Part shown: one piece after another, positions 22,103 through 30,148 of the stretch
How the letters are laid out: every line of letters begins with the position of its first letter
How positions within the stretch are numbered: position 1 is the first letter of the stretch
Assembly: GCA_030651965.1 (NCBI GenBank)
Contig: JAUSBQ010000332.1
Location: 1 to 41,067, forward strand
Origin: Pseudolabrys sp.
GTDB lineage: Bacteria; Pseudomonadota; Alphaproteobacteria; Rhizobiales; Xanthobacteraceae
Direction of reading: 5' to 3'
DNA: 41,067 bases
Made by a program: the position numbers and the translations under genes
The notes under the pieces: model-generated
Told to the model about the DNA's origin: nothing
The model's input: only the letters and a program-made list of their open reading frames with translations
The model's database searches: none

Positions 22103-22900
22103 CTAAGTGTCGGAAGCTGATTTCGCCTTATTGCCTTTTGCTTTCGCATCTTTTGGCCACGGCGCCGGACAAGAGGCCCAAAACACTTCGAACAAATTCC
22201 TCTGCATCGTCGCAAATTCCTCACTCTCGATCGTCATCGCGAAATTCTCGCGTCGCGAGGAGATAATTGCGACTTTGTTGTCGTAGATATAGCTCGTCAT
22301 GGTGAAGACAAAATCAAACGAGGCAAATCGCACCTCGCGCAGGTCGGCGGTGCTTTGCGGCCAAACATTCTTGACGTCTTTCGCCGGCGAGCGAACGACC
22401 CGCAGGAACACACCAGCCTCGATACGGCGTCGTACGAAGTTGTCCATCCATGCGCGGCCGGGAACTTCATAGAGGTCGCGCATCGAGAGGATGCCGAGCA
22501 GCGACTTGTTCCGCGCCGAAAGTGTATCGTCGAGCACGAGTTTGATGCCCTCGGATCCCTGATAAAATCGTACGCGTGGCTTGCCGGTCGCGCCGTTATG
22601 CATCGACCTGAGCTCAGGTAGGAGCGCGTCGAGCTTTCGTCGCCTCGCATCGAGCAGTTCGGTGATCTGGTCCGGCGGTTCGGCCGCGATCAGTATGATC
22701 TTGTTCGCCGCGGCGCCCACTTGCGTCACCAAGCCTTGCTCGAGCAGACGAGAAAACACGTCATAGGCATTGGTGCGGCTGATGCCGGCCTTGGCTGCTA
22801 TGTCGCGCACGGAGGCTTGTCCGAGTTCCAGGGCGGCCAAATAGAACTTGGCCTCCGTCTCCTGCAGGCCGATCTGCACAAGGACTTGATCGATGCTCAT
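22103..22900 (-). CDS. TrmB-family transcriptional regulator
   Basis: A 265-residue regulator. Residues about 1-70 form a winged-helix domain of the TrmB type (IGLQETEAKFYLAALELG, VRDIAAKAGISRTNAYDVFSRL). A helix rich in charged residues follows (ITELLDARRRKLDALLPELR), then a C-terminal sensor region with VRFYQGSEGIKLVLDDTL and AIISSRRENFAMTIESEEFA. TrmB proteins are better known in archaea but occur widely in bacteria. The C-terminus is Lys/Ala-rich. It lies upstream of the nitrilase gene and diverges from the Liv transporter operon, and probably controls both. The ATG at 22900 fits the domain start; no strong ribosome site is visible. Confidence 0.82.
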   Translation of the reverse strand: MSIDQVLVQIGLQETEAKFYLAALELGQASVRDIAAKAGISRTNAYDVFSRLLEQGLVTQVGAAANKIILIAAEPPDQITELLDARRRKLDALLPELRSMHNGATGKPRVRFYQGSEGIKLVLDDTLSARNKSLLGILSMRDLYEVPGRAWMDNFVRRRIEAGVFLRVVRSPAKDVKNVWPQSTADLREVRFASFDFVFTMTSYIYDNKVAIISSRRENFAMTIESEEFATMQRNLFEVFWASCPAPWPKDAKAKGNKAKSASDT

Positions 22901-22956
22901 TGGTGGGCGGCGCCGTTCTTGTTGGGTGATCGTAGCATATAGCAACCGTCTCATTA

Positions 22957-22983
22957 TTGTCGATAGCGAACAACAGTCGACAA
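22957..22983. promoter_or_regulatory. inverted repeat, candidate operator of the TrmB-type regulator
   Basis: TTGTCGA (22957-22963) and TCGACAA (22977-22983) are perfect 7-bp inverted repeats whose centres are 20 bp apart, about two helical turns, so both halves face the same side of DNA. The site is in the 223-bp gap between the diverging regulator and Liv genes. TATATT (23026-23031) is a possible -10 box for the Liv side. Confidence 0.45.
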
Positions 22984-23043
22984 AGACTGACATAAAAATA
23001 GTCACTAATGCCAGTAAAAAAGGCATATATTGTAATGTTTGGT

Positions 23044-23127
23044 ATGTCTAGTCGAGTGGACTTGACACCAATCCAGAAGGTCACCAAGATCGTCGCCATG
23101 GCAGACAATGCGGTGGCGGGCTCGTGA
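23044..23127 (+). CDS. possible 27-aa leader peptide before the Liv operon
   Basis: A 28-codon frame (MSSRVDLTPIQKVTKIV then AMADNAVAGS) ends in TGA at 23125-23127, overlapping the GTG start of the permease gene (GTGA). The overlap suggests translational coupling. No clear ribosome site precedes its ATG; an internal ATG at 23098 would give a 9-residue peptide with the same end. Confidence 0.22.
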   Translation: MSSRVDLTPIQKVTKIVAMADNAVAGS

Positions 23128-23984
23128 ACGAATTAGTATTGGCGTTAGCCGTAAATGGTTTGGTGTGGGGGCTGATCGTCGCTTTGATCGCTCTCGGCCT
23201 TTCCATCATTTTCGGCTTGCTTGACGTCATCAACGTCGCGCACGGCGATTTCTTTATGTTGGGTACGGTCGGCGGGCTGGTGGTTGCGACCAGCACTGGA
23301 TCGTTCTGGATCGCACTCGCTATCGTTCCGTTGATTGGCCTCATATTGGGAGCCGTGATCGAGCGCCTCGTCATTCGTCCGACCTTGCGCCAGGCGTCAC
23401 TGACGATTGTCACGACCTTCGGGCTTTCGATGATCATTCAGGAGGTGGTACGGGCCACCTACGGTGCGCAGCCGCGCCGTATGGCGGCGCCGATCGACGG
23501 GACTATCCCGCTATTCGGCATCAACTATGAGATCTATCGAATCGCGGCTGCCGCGTTTGCCGCGCTGTTCCTGATCGCGTTCTTTCTGTTTCTCAATCGT
23601 ACAAAGCTCGGAACCTGGATCCGAGCGGTCCGTCATGACCCGGAGACGGCGACGTCTCTCGGCATACCGGTAACGTTGGTCACGGCGTTCACCTTTGCAC
23701 TCGGAACGGCGATGGCGCTATTGGGCGGTGTTATTGCTGCGCCGATTACGACCGTCGATTTCCGCTCTGGCGTCGATATCCTCCCGGTCTGTTTCATGGC
23801 GGTGATTATCGGCGGGCTTGGCAATCTGCAGGGGACGGTCGCGGCTGCCATCATGCTCGCCGTGCTGGAAGGGGTGGTTACGAGCTTTGTCGACCCGACG
23901 ACGGCCCGCATTGCTTCGCTTGTCATTATGAGCGTCGCGCTGCTGGTCCGGCCGCATGGCCTGTTTGCCGGAGCCACGCGATGA
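23124..23984 (+). CDS. branched-chain amino acid-type ABC transporter permease, LivH family
   Basis: A 286-residue inner-membrane permease with about eight hydrophobic spans. Diagnostic LivH motifs are LIVALIALGLSIIFGLLDVINVAHGDFFMLG and, near the cytoplasmic loop, GTWIRAVRHDPETATSLGIP, the site that contacts the ATPase. It starts at a GTG. The next permease gene overlaps its stop by 4 nt (ATGA, 23981). With the other four genes it forms a complete importer. The family name is historical: Liv-type systems often import aromatic acids, amides or urea, and the neighbouring nitrilase suggests a nitrile-related or aromatic substrate here. Confidence 0.93.
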   Translation: MNELVLALAVNGLVWGLIVALIALGLSIIFGLLDVINVAHGDFFMLGTVGGLVVATSTGSFWIALAIVPLIGLILGAVIERLVIRPTLRQASLTIVTTFGLSMIIQEVVRATYGAQPRRMAAPIDGTIPLFGINYEIYRIAAAAFAALFLIAFFLFLNRTKLGTWIRAVRHDPETATSLGIPVTLVTAFTFALGTAMALLGGVIAAPITTVDFRSGVDILPVCFMAVIIGGLGNLQGTVAAAIMLAVLEGVVTSFVDPTTARIASLVIMSVALLVRPHGLFAGATR

Positions 23985-25003
23985 CGGTCTCCCACGCACG
24001 CGTGCTGGGATTGACCGTCTTGGTACTGGCGCTCATTGCGGTGCCGTATGCGCTGCCGGCGCTCGGGGCAAACTTCTGGGTCAACATTATTGCCGAAATT
24101 CTGATCTGGTCGTTGCTCGCGGCGAGTGTGAATCTGCTTCTCGGCTATTTGGGACTGCTGTCTTTCGGTCAGTCGCTGTATTTCGGCTTCGGCATGTATG
24201 GCGTCGCGCTTTCAATCAATGCCTGGGACGTTGGTTTTTGGTCGGCGCTGGCTATCGGGATGGCGGCGGCGAGCGTCATGGCGCTGATTGCCGGTGTCCT
24301 TGCGGTCCGGCTCACCTGGCACTACTTCGCCATTATCACGGTCGTGTTCTCGCTGATCTTTTACTTCGCTGCCATGAGCATGAAATGGCTGACCGGCGGC
24401 GATGATGGCGTGTCGTTCACGCCTCCACCGGTGATGAACCTCGGCGGCTACAAGCTGCTGCTTACCGATCCGACCGCGCAGTATTATGTGATCCTCGGCA
24501 TCGTCGCCGGCTGCTTTGCCCTCATGGCGCTAATTGTAAACAGCCCGCTGGGGTTAAGCTTCAAGGCCATCCGCGAGAATGACCGTCGTGCCGCTCTGAT
24601 TGGCATCAATGTGTATCGTACGCGGCTGATCGCTTTCGTCCTCGCAGGCGCGCTCGCCGGTGTATCGGGCGCGCTATTCGCCTTTTTCGGCCGATATGCC
24701 TCGGCGTCTTACATGTTCTATCACGTGTCGGGCGAGGCGGTGGTGTGGGCCATCGTTGGAGGGGCCAGCAGTCTGCTCGGGCCTTTGTTCGGCGCGGGCG
24801 CCTTGATCATCTTCCGTGAACTCGTTTCCAACGCATGGGAACACTATCTGATCGCGGTTGGCGTCATCACCATTCTGGTCGTCATGTTTGCGCCGCGCGG
24901 AATTGCTGGCTCTTGGAACGACCTCCTTCACAAAGCGTTCATGCGCCGGTCTCAAGGGGCAGACCCCAACAAGCCCGCAGCCGTTATCGAGGAGCCTCGA
25001 TGA
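23981..25003 (+). CDS. branched-chain amino acid-type ABC transporter permease, LivM family
   Basis: A 340-residue second permease half. It shows the LivM features NLLLGYLGLLSFGQSLYFG near residue 50 and the coupling loop GLSFKAIRENDRRAALIGINVYRTRLIAF near residues 190-215. About ten hydrophobic spans are visible. It pairs with the LivH-type protein to form the channel. Its stop overlaps the ATPase gene's ATG (ATGA at 25000). Confidence 0.93.
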   Translation: MTVSHARVLGLTVLVLALIAVPYALPALGANFWVNIIAEILIWSLLAASVNLLLGYLGLLSFGQSLYFGFGMYGVALSINAWDVGFWSALAIGMAAASVMALIAGVLAVRLTWHYFAIITVVFSLIFYFAAMSMKWLTGGDDGVSFTPPPVMNLGGYKLLLTDPTAQYYVILGIVAGCFALMALIVNSPLGLSFKAIRENDRRAALIGINVYRTRLIAFVLAGALAGVSGALFAFFGRYASASYMFYHVSGEAVVWAIVGGASSLLGPLFGAGALIIFRELVSNAWEHYLIAVGVITILVVMFAPRGIAGSWNDLLHKAFMRRSQGADPNKPAAVIEEPR

Positions 25004-25758
25004 CGGCCTCGGGAACCGCACTGAGCCTCTCGGGTCTCACCAAGCGCTTCGGCGGCTTGGTCGCCGTCGACGACGTTACGATCGATCTCGAAAGTCGCAA
25101 GCTCAATGCCATCATCGGTCCGAATGGCGCCGGAAAAACCACGTTATTCAATCTGATCACCGGCGAAATCGCCGCCGACTCCGGTCGCGTCACGTTCCAA
25201 GGGCGGGACATTGTCAATCGCAAGCCGCATGAAATCGTGCGCAGCGGCATCTCGCGCACCTTGCAGATCAAGAGCGTATTCGGCGGCTTGACTGTCGGTG
25301 ACAATGTGCGAGCAGCCGTGCTGGCACACGAGCGCATTATGACACCGTTCCGTCCCGTCAGTTCATATCGCGCCGTTGCCGCGCGCTCTAACGATCTCAT
25401 CGAAGAGGTTGGCCTGTCGGACCATCGCGGCGCTCTGGCTTCCAGTCTGTCGTATGGCGACGTCGCCCTATTGGAAATGGCGTTGGCGCTTGCGGCGCAG
25501 CCCAAGCTGCTTCTGCTTGACGAGCCGGTGTGCGGCATGGGCCCGCAAGAAACCGAGCGGACCGTCGCCATGATCACGGGCATTTCGCGGCATACCGACG
25601 TCATCCTGATCGAACACGACATGGAGGTCGTATTCGACATTGCCGACTTCATCATGGTGATGGCGCAGGGGGGCATACTTGCGACCGGCACCGCAGCCGA
25701 AATCGCTTCTGATGCGAAAGTGCAGGAAGCCTATCTCGGCTCTCCTGAGGATGATTGA
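25000..25758 (+). CDS. branched-chain amino acid-type ABC transporter ATPase, LivG family
   Basis: A 252-residue ATPase with Walker A GPNGAGKTT (about residues 40-48), Walker B LLLLDEPVCGMGPQE and switch histidine in VILIEHDMEVVF. The signature motif is LSYGDVALLE, a little different from the usual LSYGxQR/LSYGDKR of LivG proteins. GAGGAG precedes the ATG by five bases. It powers the importer together with the LivF-type protein. Confidence 0.92.
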   Translation: MTASGTALSLSGLTKRFGGLVAVDDVTIDLESRKLNAIIGPNGAGKTTLFNLITGEIAADSGRVTFQGRDIVNRKPHEIVRSGISRTLQIKSVFGGLTVGDNVRAAVLAHERIMTPFRPVSSYRAVAARSNDLIEEVGLSDHRGALASSLSYGDVALLEMALALAAQPKLLLLDEPVCGMGPQETERTVAMITGISRHTDVILIEHDMEVVFDIADFIMVMAQGGILATGTAAEIASDAKVQEAYLGSPEDD

Positions 25759-25760
25759 TC

Positions 25761-26483
25761 ATGCTAAATGTCACCGGACTGACCGCGCAGATCGGAAAAA
25801 TCCCAGTCCTTCGGGGCGTCGATCTGACGGTGAACGGTGGTGACACGGTGGCGTTACTGGGCCGCAATGGTGTCGGGAAAACCTCGACGCTGCGCGCCAT
25901 CCTAGGCCTGCTTCGGCGCACCGGCGGCTCTGTCGTCTACGACGGCAGGCCGTTGAATGACGTCGCGCCGCACAAGCTCGCCAGCATGGGTATTGGCTAT
26001 GTTCCGCAAGGCCGCGGTATCTTTCCGCTGCTTACCGTCGAGGAGAACCTTCTCTTGACTGTGAAGGGCGCGCCCAATCGGAACATGCTCGAGGAAATGT
26101 TTGTCCGCTTCCCCCGCATCCAGGAAAGGCTGCGCCAGCCGGCTGGCACACCTTCCGGCGGCGAGCAGCAGATGCTTGCCATCGCGCGCTGCCTGATGCT
26201 GGAGCCGAAGCTGATCATCCTCGACGAGCCGACCGAAGGAATCATGCCAAAGCTCGTTTCGCAAATCCGGCATGAAATCGCGAACATCGCCAAACGCGGC
26301 ATCTCAGTGCTGTTGGTCGAACAGAATTTGCGCACAGCAATGCGCCTCGCCAGCCGCGTGTACCTCATGGAACGCGGGCGGATCGTCCACGAGGGAACCA
26401 GTGCCGGACTACAAACAAACCCTGAGATTGTTCATCGATACCTCGGCGTATCGCTTAAAAACGTGAAAGGAGTAATTCAATGA
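25761..26483 (+). CDS. branched-chain amino acid-type ABC transporter ATPase, LivF family
   Basis: A 240-residue ATPase with Walker A GRNGVGKTS, signature PSGGEQQMLAIARCL, Walker B LIILDEPTEGIMP and switch histidine replaced by glutamine (LLVEQN), which is normal for LivF proteins. The ATG at 25761 is taken as start; an in-frame TTG at 25755 overlaps the previous stop and is an alternative. Its stop overlaps the binding-protein gene's ATG (ATGA at 26480). Confidence 0.92.
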   Translation: MLNVTGLTAQIGKIPVLRGVDLTVNGGDTVALLGRNGVGKTSTLRAILGLLRRTGGSVVYDGRPLNDVAPHKLASMGIGYVPQGRGIFPLLTVEENLLLTVKGAPNRNMLEEMFVRFPRIQERLRQPAGTPSGGEQQMLAIARCLMLEPKLIILDEPTEGIMPKLVSQIRHEIANIAKRGISVLLVEQNLRTAMRLASRVYLMERGRIVHEGTSAGLQTNPEIVHRYLGVSLKNVKGVIQ

Positions 26484-27778
26484 CAGGACATGCAGGCAAA
26501 GGTCCACGAATGACCGGCCGGATTACACGGCGCAGTTTTCTGAATACCGCACTGGCGGGCGGTGCGGCGTACGTTACGCTCGCGCGCGATATGTCGGCCT
26601 TTGCGCAGGCCGGCCCTATTATCATCGGCCATCACTGTGAATTGACGGGCGGCTTCGCGTCGTGGGGCTATTGGCATAACAAATGCGCGCTTGCTGCGAC
26701 CAAGTTGATCAATGAAGGCGGCGGTATCGGCGGACGTAAACTGGAACTGGTAACGGAAGATACTGAATCACACCCGGCCACCGGCGTGCGCAAGCTACGT
26801 TCTCTTGTCCAACGCAATAACGCGTCTTTCGTGACCGGGTCTGTGCATTCCGGCGTCATGCTCGCGTCCATTCCGGTCGCGACCGAGCTCAAGACCGTAT
26901 ACTTTTCGACTGGAGAAGCCACCGAGGCGACCAGTGACAAAGGCACGCGCTACAGTTTCCGCACCGGCACCGATACATACGGGCTCGCCGCCGCGGGCGC
27001 GCCGTGGGCTTACGCAAATCTCGGCAAGCGCTGGACGATCATTTCGCCCGATTACGCGTGGGGCCACAGCCACTATAAGGAACACAAGGCAATCATTGAG
27101 CGGCTTGGCGGCAAGGTCAACGATCCGATCTTCGTCCCGCTCGACGCCAAGGATCTGGTTCCTTATTTGAGCAAGATTCCGCAGGATACGGAAGTGCTGT
27201 TCTCGGTGTTTTTCGGCGCCTTGTCGGTCGCCTTCTATACGCAGGCCAAGTCCATGGGCCTGGAAAAGACGATGAAGATGTACTCCGTCAGCGGCACGAT
27301 CGAAGCGATCGCGCCGGCCGATCTTAAGGGAGCGGCCGAGGGCGTTTACATCGTCGAGAACTTCCCCCGGATGGTGAAGTACAAGGATGATGCATTCCAC
27401 CGCCAGTTTATCAAACTGATCGGGACTGACGATGTCGATGGCCGCGAAACCGATTCGAATCGCGTCAATGCCAAGAGTCACTCCTGGCAGAGCTACGAAA
27501 ACTTGTTCGCGTTGAAGAAGGCGATCGAAGCCTCCGGCTGGAAGACCAAGAAAGACGATAAGGCCGTCATCGAGGCCCTCGAAGGCCTGCAAATGGAGAA
27601 TTCAATTGGGTTCCCGCAGGGATCGAAGATCCTGCGTAAGGAAGACCATAGCGGGATGATCGATTGCTATATTAGTCGCGTGGAAAACAATGAACTCCAC
27701 GTGAAAAAGAAAGTGACCAAGGAAGAACTCATGGCACAGCTGCCGCCGCGCGTCGATCTTTCGAAAGAAGCGCTGTAA
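26480..27778 (+). CDS. Tat-exported substrate-binding protein of the Liv-type ABC transporter
   Basis: A 432-residue periplasmic binding protein (Peripla_BP_6 type). The N-terminus is a twin-arginine signal (ITRRSFLNTALAGGAAYV, then SAFAQA), followed by IIIGHHCELTGGFASWGYW and INEGGGIGGRKLELVTEDTES, the classic opening of this family. Export by Tat, rather than Sec, means it folds in the cytoplasm. AAAGGAG lies seven bases before the ATG, and the gene overlaps the ATPase stop by 4 nt. It is the last gene of the importer operon and would set its specificity. A hairpin follows at 27791. Confidence 0.93.
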   Translation: MTGHAGKGPRMTGRITRRSFLNTALAGGAAYVTLARDMSAFAQAGPIIIGHHCELTGGFASWGYWHNKCALAATKLINEGGGIGGRKLELVTEDTESHPATGVRKLRSLVQRNNASFVTGSVHSGVMLASIPVATELKTVYFSTGEATEATSDKGTRYSFRTGTDTYGLAAAGAPWAYANLGKRWTIISPDYAWGHSHYKEHKAIIERLGGKVNDPIFVPLDAKDLVPYLSKIPQDTEVLFSVFFGALSVAFYTQAKSMGLEKTMKMYSVSGTIEAIAPADLKGAAEGVYIVENFPRMVKYKDDAFHRQFIKLIGTDDVDGRETDSNRVNAKSHSWQSYENLFALKKAIEASGWKTKKDDKAVIEALEGLQMENSIGFPQGSKILRKEDHSGMIDCYISRVENNELHVKKKVTKEELMAQLPPRVDLSKEAL

Positions 27779-27790
27779 CTCACTACGATA

Positions 27791-27818
27791 GTCCGCCCTT
27801 GTCAGTGCAAGGGCGGAC
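27791..27818. terminator. perfect hairpin between converging operons
   Basis: GTCCGCCCTTG (27791-27801) pairs perfectly with CAAGGGCGGAC (27808-27818) around a TCAGTG-like loop. It lies between the end of the binding-protein gene (27778) and the end of the minus-strand oxidoreductase gene (27863). There is no T tract, so it may act with Rho or protect 3' ends. Confidence 0.6.
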
Positions 27819-27862
27819 ATCGCCCGACTGCTTCCGTGTTATTCGACTTCCCTCGTGGCACT

Positions 27863-28852
27863 TTATTTGCTCACGGTAAGCGCGATTTTTCCGATGTGAC
27901 TATTGGTCTCGATGTGCCGATGCGCGGCTGCCGCGTTGTCGAGGGGATAGGTCGCTTCAACATGCGGCTTTATTGATGTGCCCAGCAGCGGCCAGACCGA
28001 TTTCTCCAGCTGACGAGCGACGTCAATCTTCATGGCGACTGGCGTTGCCCTCAGGAATCCGCCGGTGATCCGCACCCGCTGGGCCATCAACTGTCGCAAA
28101 GGCACTTGCAGTGTCTTTCCGCCACCGGCGGAGAGGTGTGCGATGCGGCCGTCCTGCGCGATCATGGCCAGGTCAGAGTCAATGTGCGCGCCGGCCGACA
28201 TGTCGAGGATGGCATCGATGCCGCGACCGCCCGCTGCACGTCTGACGCGGCTGGGCAAGTCGGGGTCGTTGTAGTCGAAAGCGGCGACACATCCGAAGCC
28301 AAGCGCCGCGTTTCGTTTCTCCGCCGTGCCGGCCGTGCCGTAAACCTTATAGCCGAGCGCCGTCAGCAATTGAGTTGCGATCGATCCGACGCCGCTGGTC
28401 GCACCATGGATGAGTGCACACTCGCCGGGTTTTAGCTGCATCAGCCCGAAAAAGTTAAACCAGGTTGTGAACAGCGCTTCCGGCAGGGTAGCCGCCGAAA
28501 TCCAATCAAGGTTTTCCGGTATCGGCAATGCGAGCTCGGACCGCGTCGCGACATACTGGGCATAAGAGCCGCCGTCGGTCAGCGCCATGACCATTTCGCC
28601 GATCCGCGTCCCTGAAACATTCCTGCCGCAGGCGACGATGCGTCCGGCGGCCTCAAGGCCCGGGACCGGATTGGGCTCATGCGCGGGGCCGGCTTTGCGC
28701 TGATTGCAATCGTGTCTGTTGACGCCCGCGGCAATGACTTCGATGAGCACATCATTGTCATCGAGCACTGGCAGTGGCCAATCGTCTTTCTTGACGAGGA
28801 CTTCCGGGCCGCCTGGCGCCGAAATCACGATGGCTTGCTGAACTTGCGACAT
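27863..28852 (-). CDS. NADPH:quinone oxidoreductase family (medium-chain dehydrogenase superfamily)
   Basis: A 329-residue oxidoreductase beginning QAIVISAPGGPEVL, typical of zeta-crystallin/quinone oxidoreductase proteins. The nucleotide-binding loop is at residues 149-156 (HGATSGVG). The zinc-binding cysteines of alcohol dehydrogenases are absent, so it is of the zinc-free kind. It probably reduces a quinone or an alpha,beta-unsaturated carbonyl. The ATG at 28852 fits the family's N-terminus and leaves 23 bp after the dioxygenase gene; a longer frame from 28906 would overlap that gene. It is probably co-transcribed with the dioxygenase. Confidence 0.88.
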   Translation of the reverse strand: MSQVQQAIVISAPGGPEVLVKKDDWPLPVLDDNDVLIEVIAAGVNRHDCNQRKAGPAHEPNPVPGLEAAGRIVACGRNVSGTRIGEMVMALTDGGSYAQYVATRSELALPIPENLDWISAATLPEALFTTWFNFFGLMQLKPGECALIHGATSGVGSIATQLLTALGYKVYGTAGTAEKRNAALGFGCVAAFDYNDPDLPSRVRRAAGGRGIDAILDMSAGAHIDSDLAMIAQDGRIAHLSAGGGKTLQVPLRQLMAQRVRITGGFLRATPVAMKIDVARQLEKSVWPLLGTSIKPHVEATYPLDNAAAAHRHIETNSHIGKIALTVSK

Positions 28853-28875
28853 GACGGGCGGGGAGGCGACAGGCG

Positions 28876-29877
28876 TCAACCCGTCTTCCGCATGGAGTCC
28901 CACCATGCACAGGCGCCCGGCGCGACCGTATAGTTTCCATCCATGACGTTGACCGGCGCGCGCAGGCCGTCTTCCGCGGCTTTAAGCTTGAGCTCGCGCG
29001 CGGCGGCGAGTTGCTCAGGCCCAAGCCAGTCGCGGTCGTGGCCCCAGAGGCTGGCGCCGTAGGTGATTTCCTCGGGCTGCCAAGTTGCTGGTTCGATCGA
29101 ACGGCCACCCCAGCCGTATTCGATGAAGAAGTCCGACGGCGTGCGGGCGTAGAACGACACCATCTGATCGTTGATGTGCCGACCGAGCGTCGTAGCGATG
29201 CGGCCTTTCTCGCCGTGAGCCAGATCGTAACCCTGGCCGACATCGTCGAGCATTGTCAGTTCCATCATCAGGTGATGGATGCCGTTGCGACCGGTTTCGA
29301 TCATCGCGAAGCTGTGATGCCGCGGGTTCACATGGAAGAAGTAGGCGCGATAGGGCACCGTGAAGAAGTCGCTGACGCGGAGCCCGAGAACCTTGGTGTA
29401 AAACTCCAGGGCGGCATCAAGATGCTCCACGTGCAAGACGGCATGTCCCATGCCAAGCGGGCCGGTGCGGAAACCTGAAATCGAGCGGCCGGGAACGAAG
29501 GGATCGACTGCGATTTCGGCGCCGTAGAAGACTTCGAGCCGATTGCCGACGGGATCTTTGAAAGCGATCGCCTCTTTGACGCGGCGCTGGCTCGCCAACT
29601 GGCCGGAAAGGCGCTCCACGGCGATACCGGCGCTTTCGACGCGGGTCGCCATGGCCTCAAGGGCCCGCGCATCTGCGACCTCCCATCCGAAGAAGCTTGA
29701 ACGATCGGCGCTATCGTTGCTGACGACGAGCCGCTGGCGGCGGTCGTCCATCCGGAAGTTCAAATACCCCTTGGTGCGGTCGATAAGCTGCAAGCCGAGA
29801 AACTTGGTGCCGTAAGCGGCCCAGTCATCGATCGCGACGGTCGGGAGGCCCACATAGCCTAGCGCCTGAATTTCCAT
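28876..29877 (-). CDS. extradiol-type ring-cleavage dioxygenase, VOC superfamily (BphC-like)
   Basis: A 333-residue two-domain vicinal-oxygen-chelate protein. The likely Fe(II) ligands are H145 (GMGHAVLHVEHLD), a histidine at 201-202 (NGIHHLMMEL) and E253 (FFIEYGWGG), close to the spacing known in 2,3-dihydroxybiphenyl dioxygenase. The first domain begins ALGYVGLPTVAIDDW, as in BphC-type enzymes. It would open a catechol-like ring next to its hydroxyls. GGAAGGAAG precedes the ATG at 29877 by about six bases, which fixes the start. The gene leads a two-gene operon with the oxidoreductase and diverges from the TRAP binding-protein gene. Confidence 0.9.
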   Translation of the reverse strand: MEIQALGYVGLPTVAIDDWAAYGTKFLGLQLIDRTKGYLNFRMDDRRQRLVVSNDSADRSSFFGWEVADARALEAMATRVESAGIAVERLSGQLASQRRVKEAIAFKDPVGNRLEVFYGAEIAVDPFVPGRSISGFRTGPLGMGHAVLHVEHLDAALEFYTKVLGLRVSDFFTVPYRAYFFHVNPRHHSFAMIETGRNGIHHLMMELTMLDDVGQGYDLAHGEKGRIATTLGRHINDQMVSFYARTPSDFFIEYGWGGRSIEPATWQPEEITYGASLWGHDRDWLGPEQLAAARELKLKAAEDGLRAPVNVMDGNYTVAPGACAWWDSMRKTG

Positions 29878-29944
29878 AGCCTGCTTCCTTCCCAATTCCG
29901 CGCTTCTCGAAAGGCCGTATGAGAAAAGCCCAACGAAAACTAGT

Positions 29945-29982
29945 CTGTTGCCATCCCAATAGGGGTGTGTGCGCTGCAACAG
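29945..29982. promoter_or_regulatory. inverted repeat in the divergent dioxygenase/TRAP region
   Basis: CTGTTGC (29945-29951) and GCAACAG (29976-29982) are perfect 7-bp inverted repeats with centres 31 bp apart, close to three helical turns. They lie in the 271-bp gap between the diverging dioxygenase and TRAP binding-protein genes, where no other gene was seen. A shared operator is possible. Confidence 0.3.
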
Positions 29983-30148
29983 CAACCGTGCTGGCGTGGA
30001 CGTTCACCCCATGGACGGCAGTTGCGCTTTCGCGTCCACAGTGCGGACAATCATTCAAAACCGATTGCCTCCGAGCTGGTGCGGCGTCATTCGACGCAGG
30101 CAGAAGAAATTCGACGGCCCAGAAGCCGCGAGCCCAGGGAGGATCACG

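Noticed and set aside
20995-22224. Starting the nitrilase at the first in-frame ATG (22224)
   Set aside because: That start would overlap the regulator gene by about 120 bases and adds 49 residues unlike the family. The GTG at 22077 has GAGGAG at the right distance.
23124-27778. Naming the Liv-type genes as a true branched-chain amino acid importer
   Set aside because: Family membership is clear, but nothing in the binding protein shows leucine-type specificity, and the neighbours point to nitrile or aromatic substrates.
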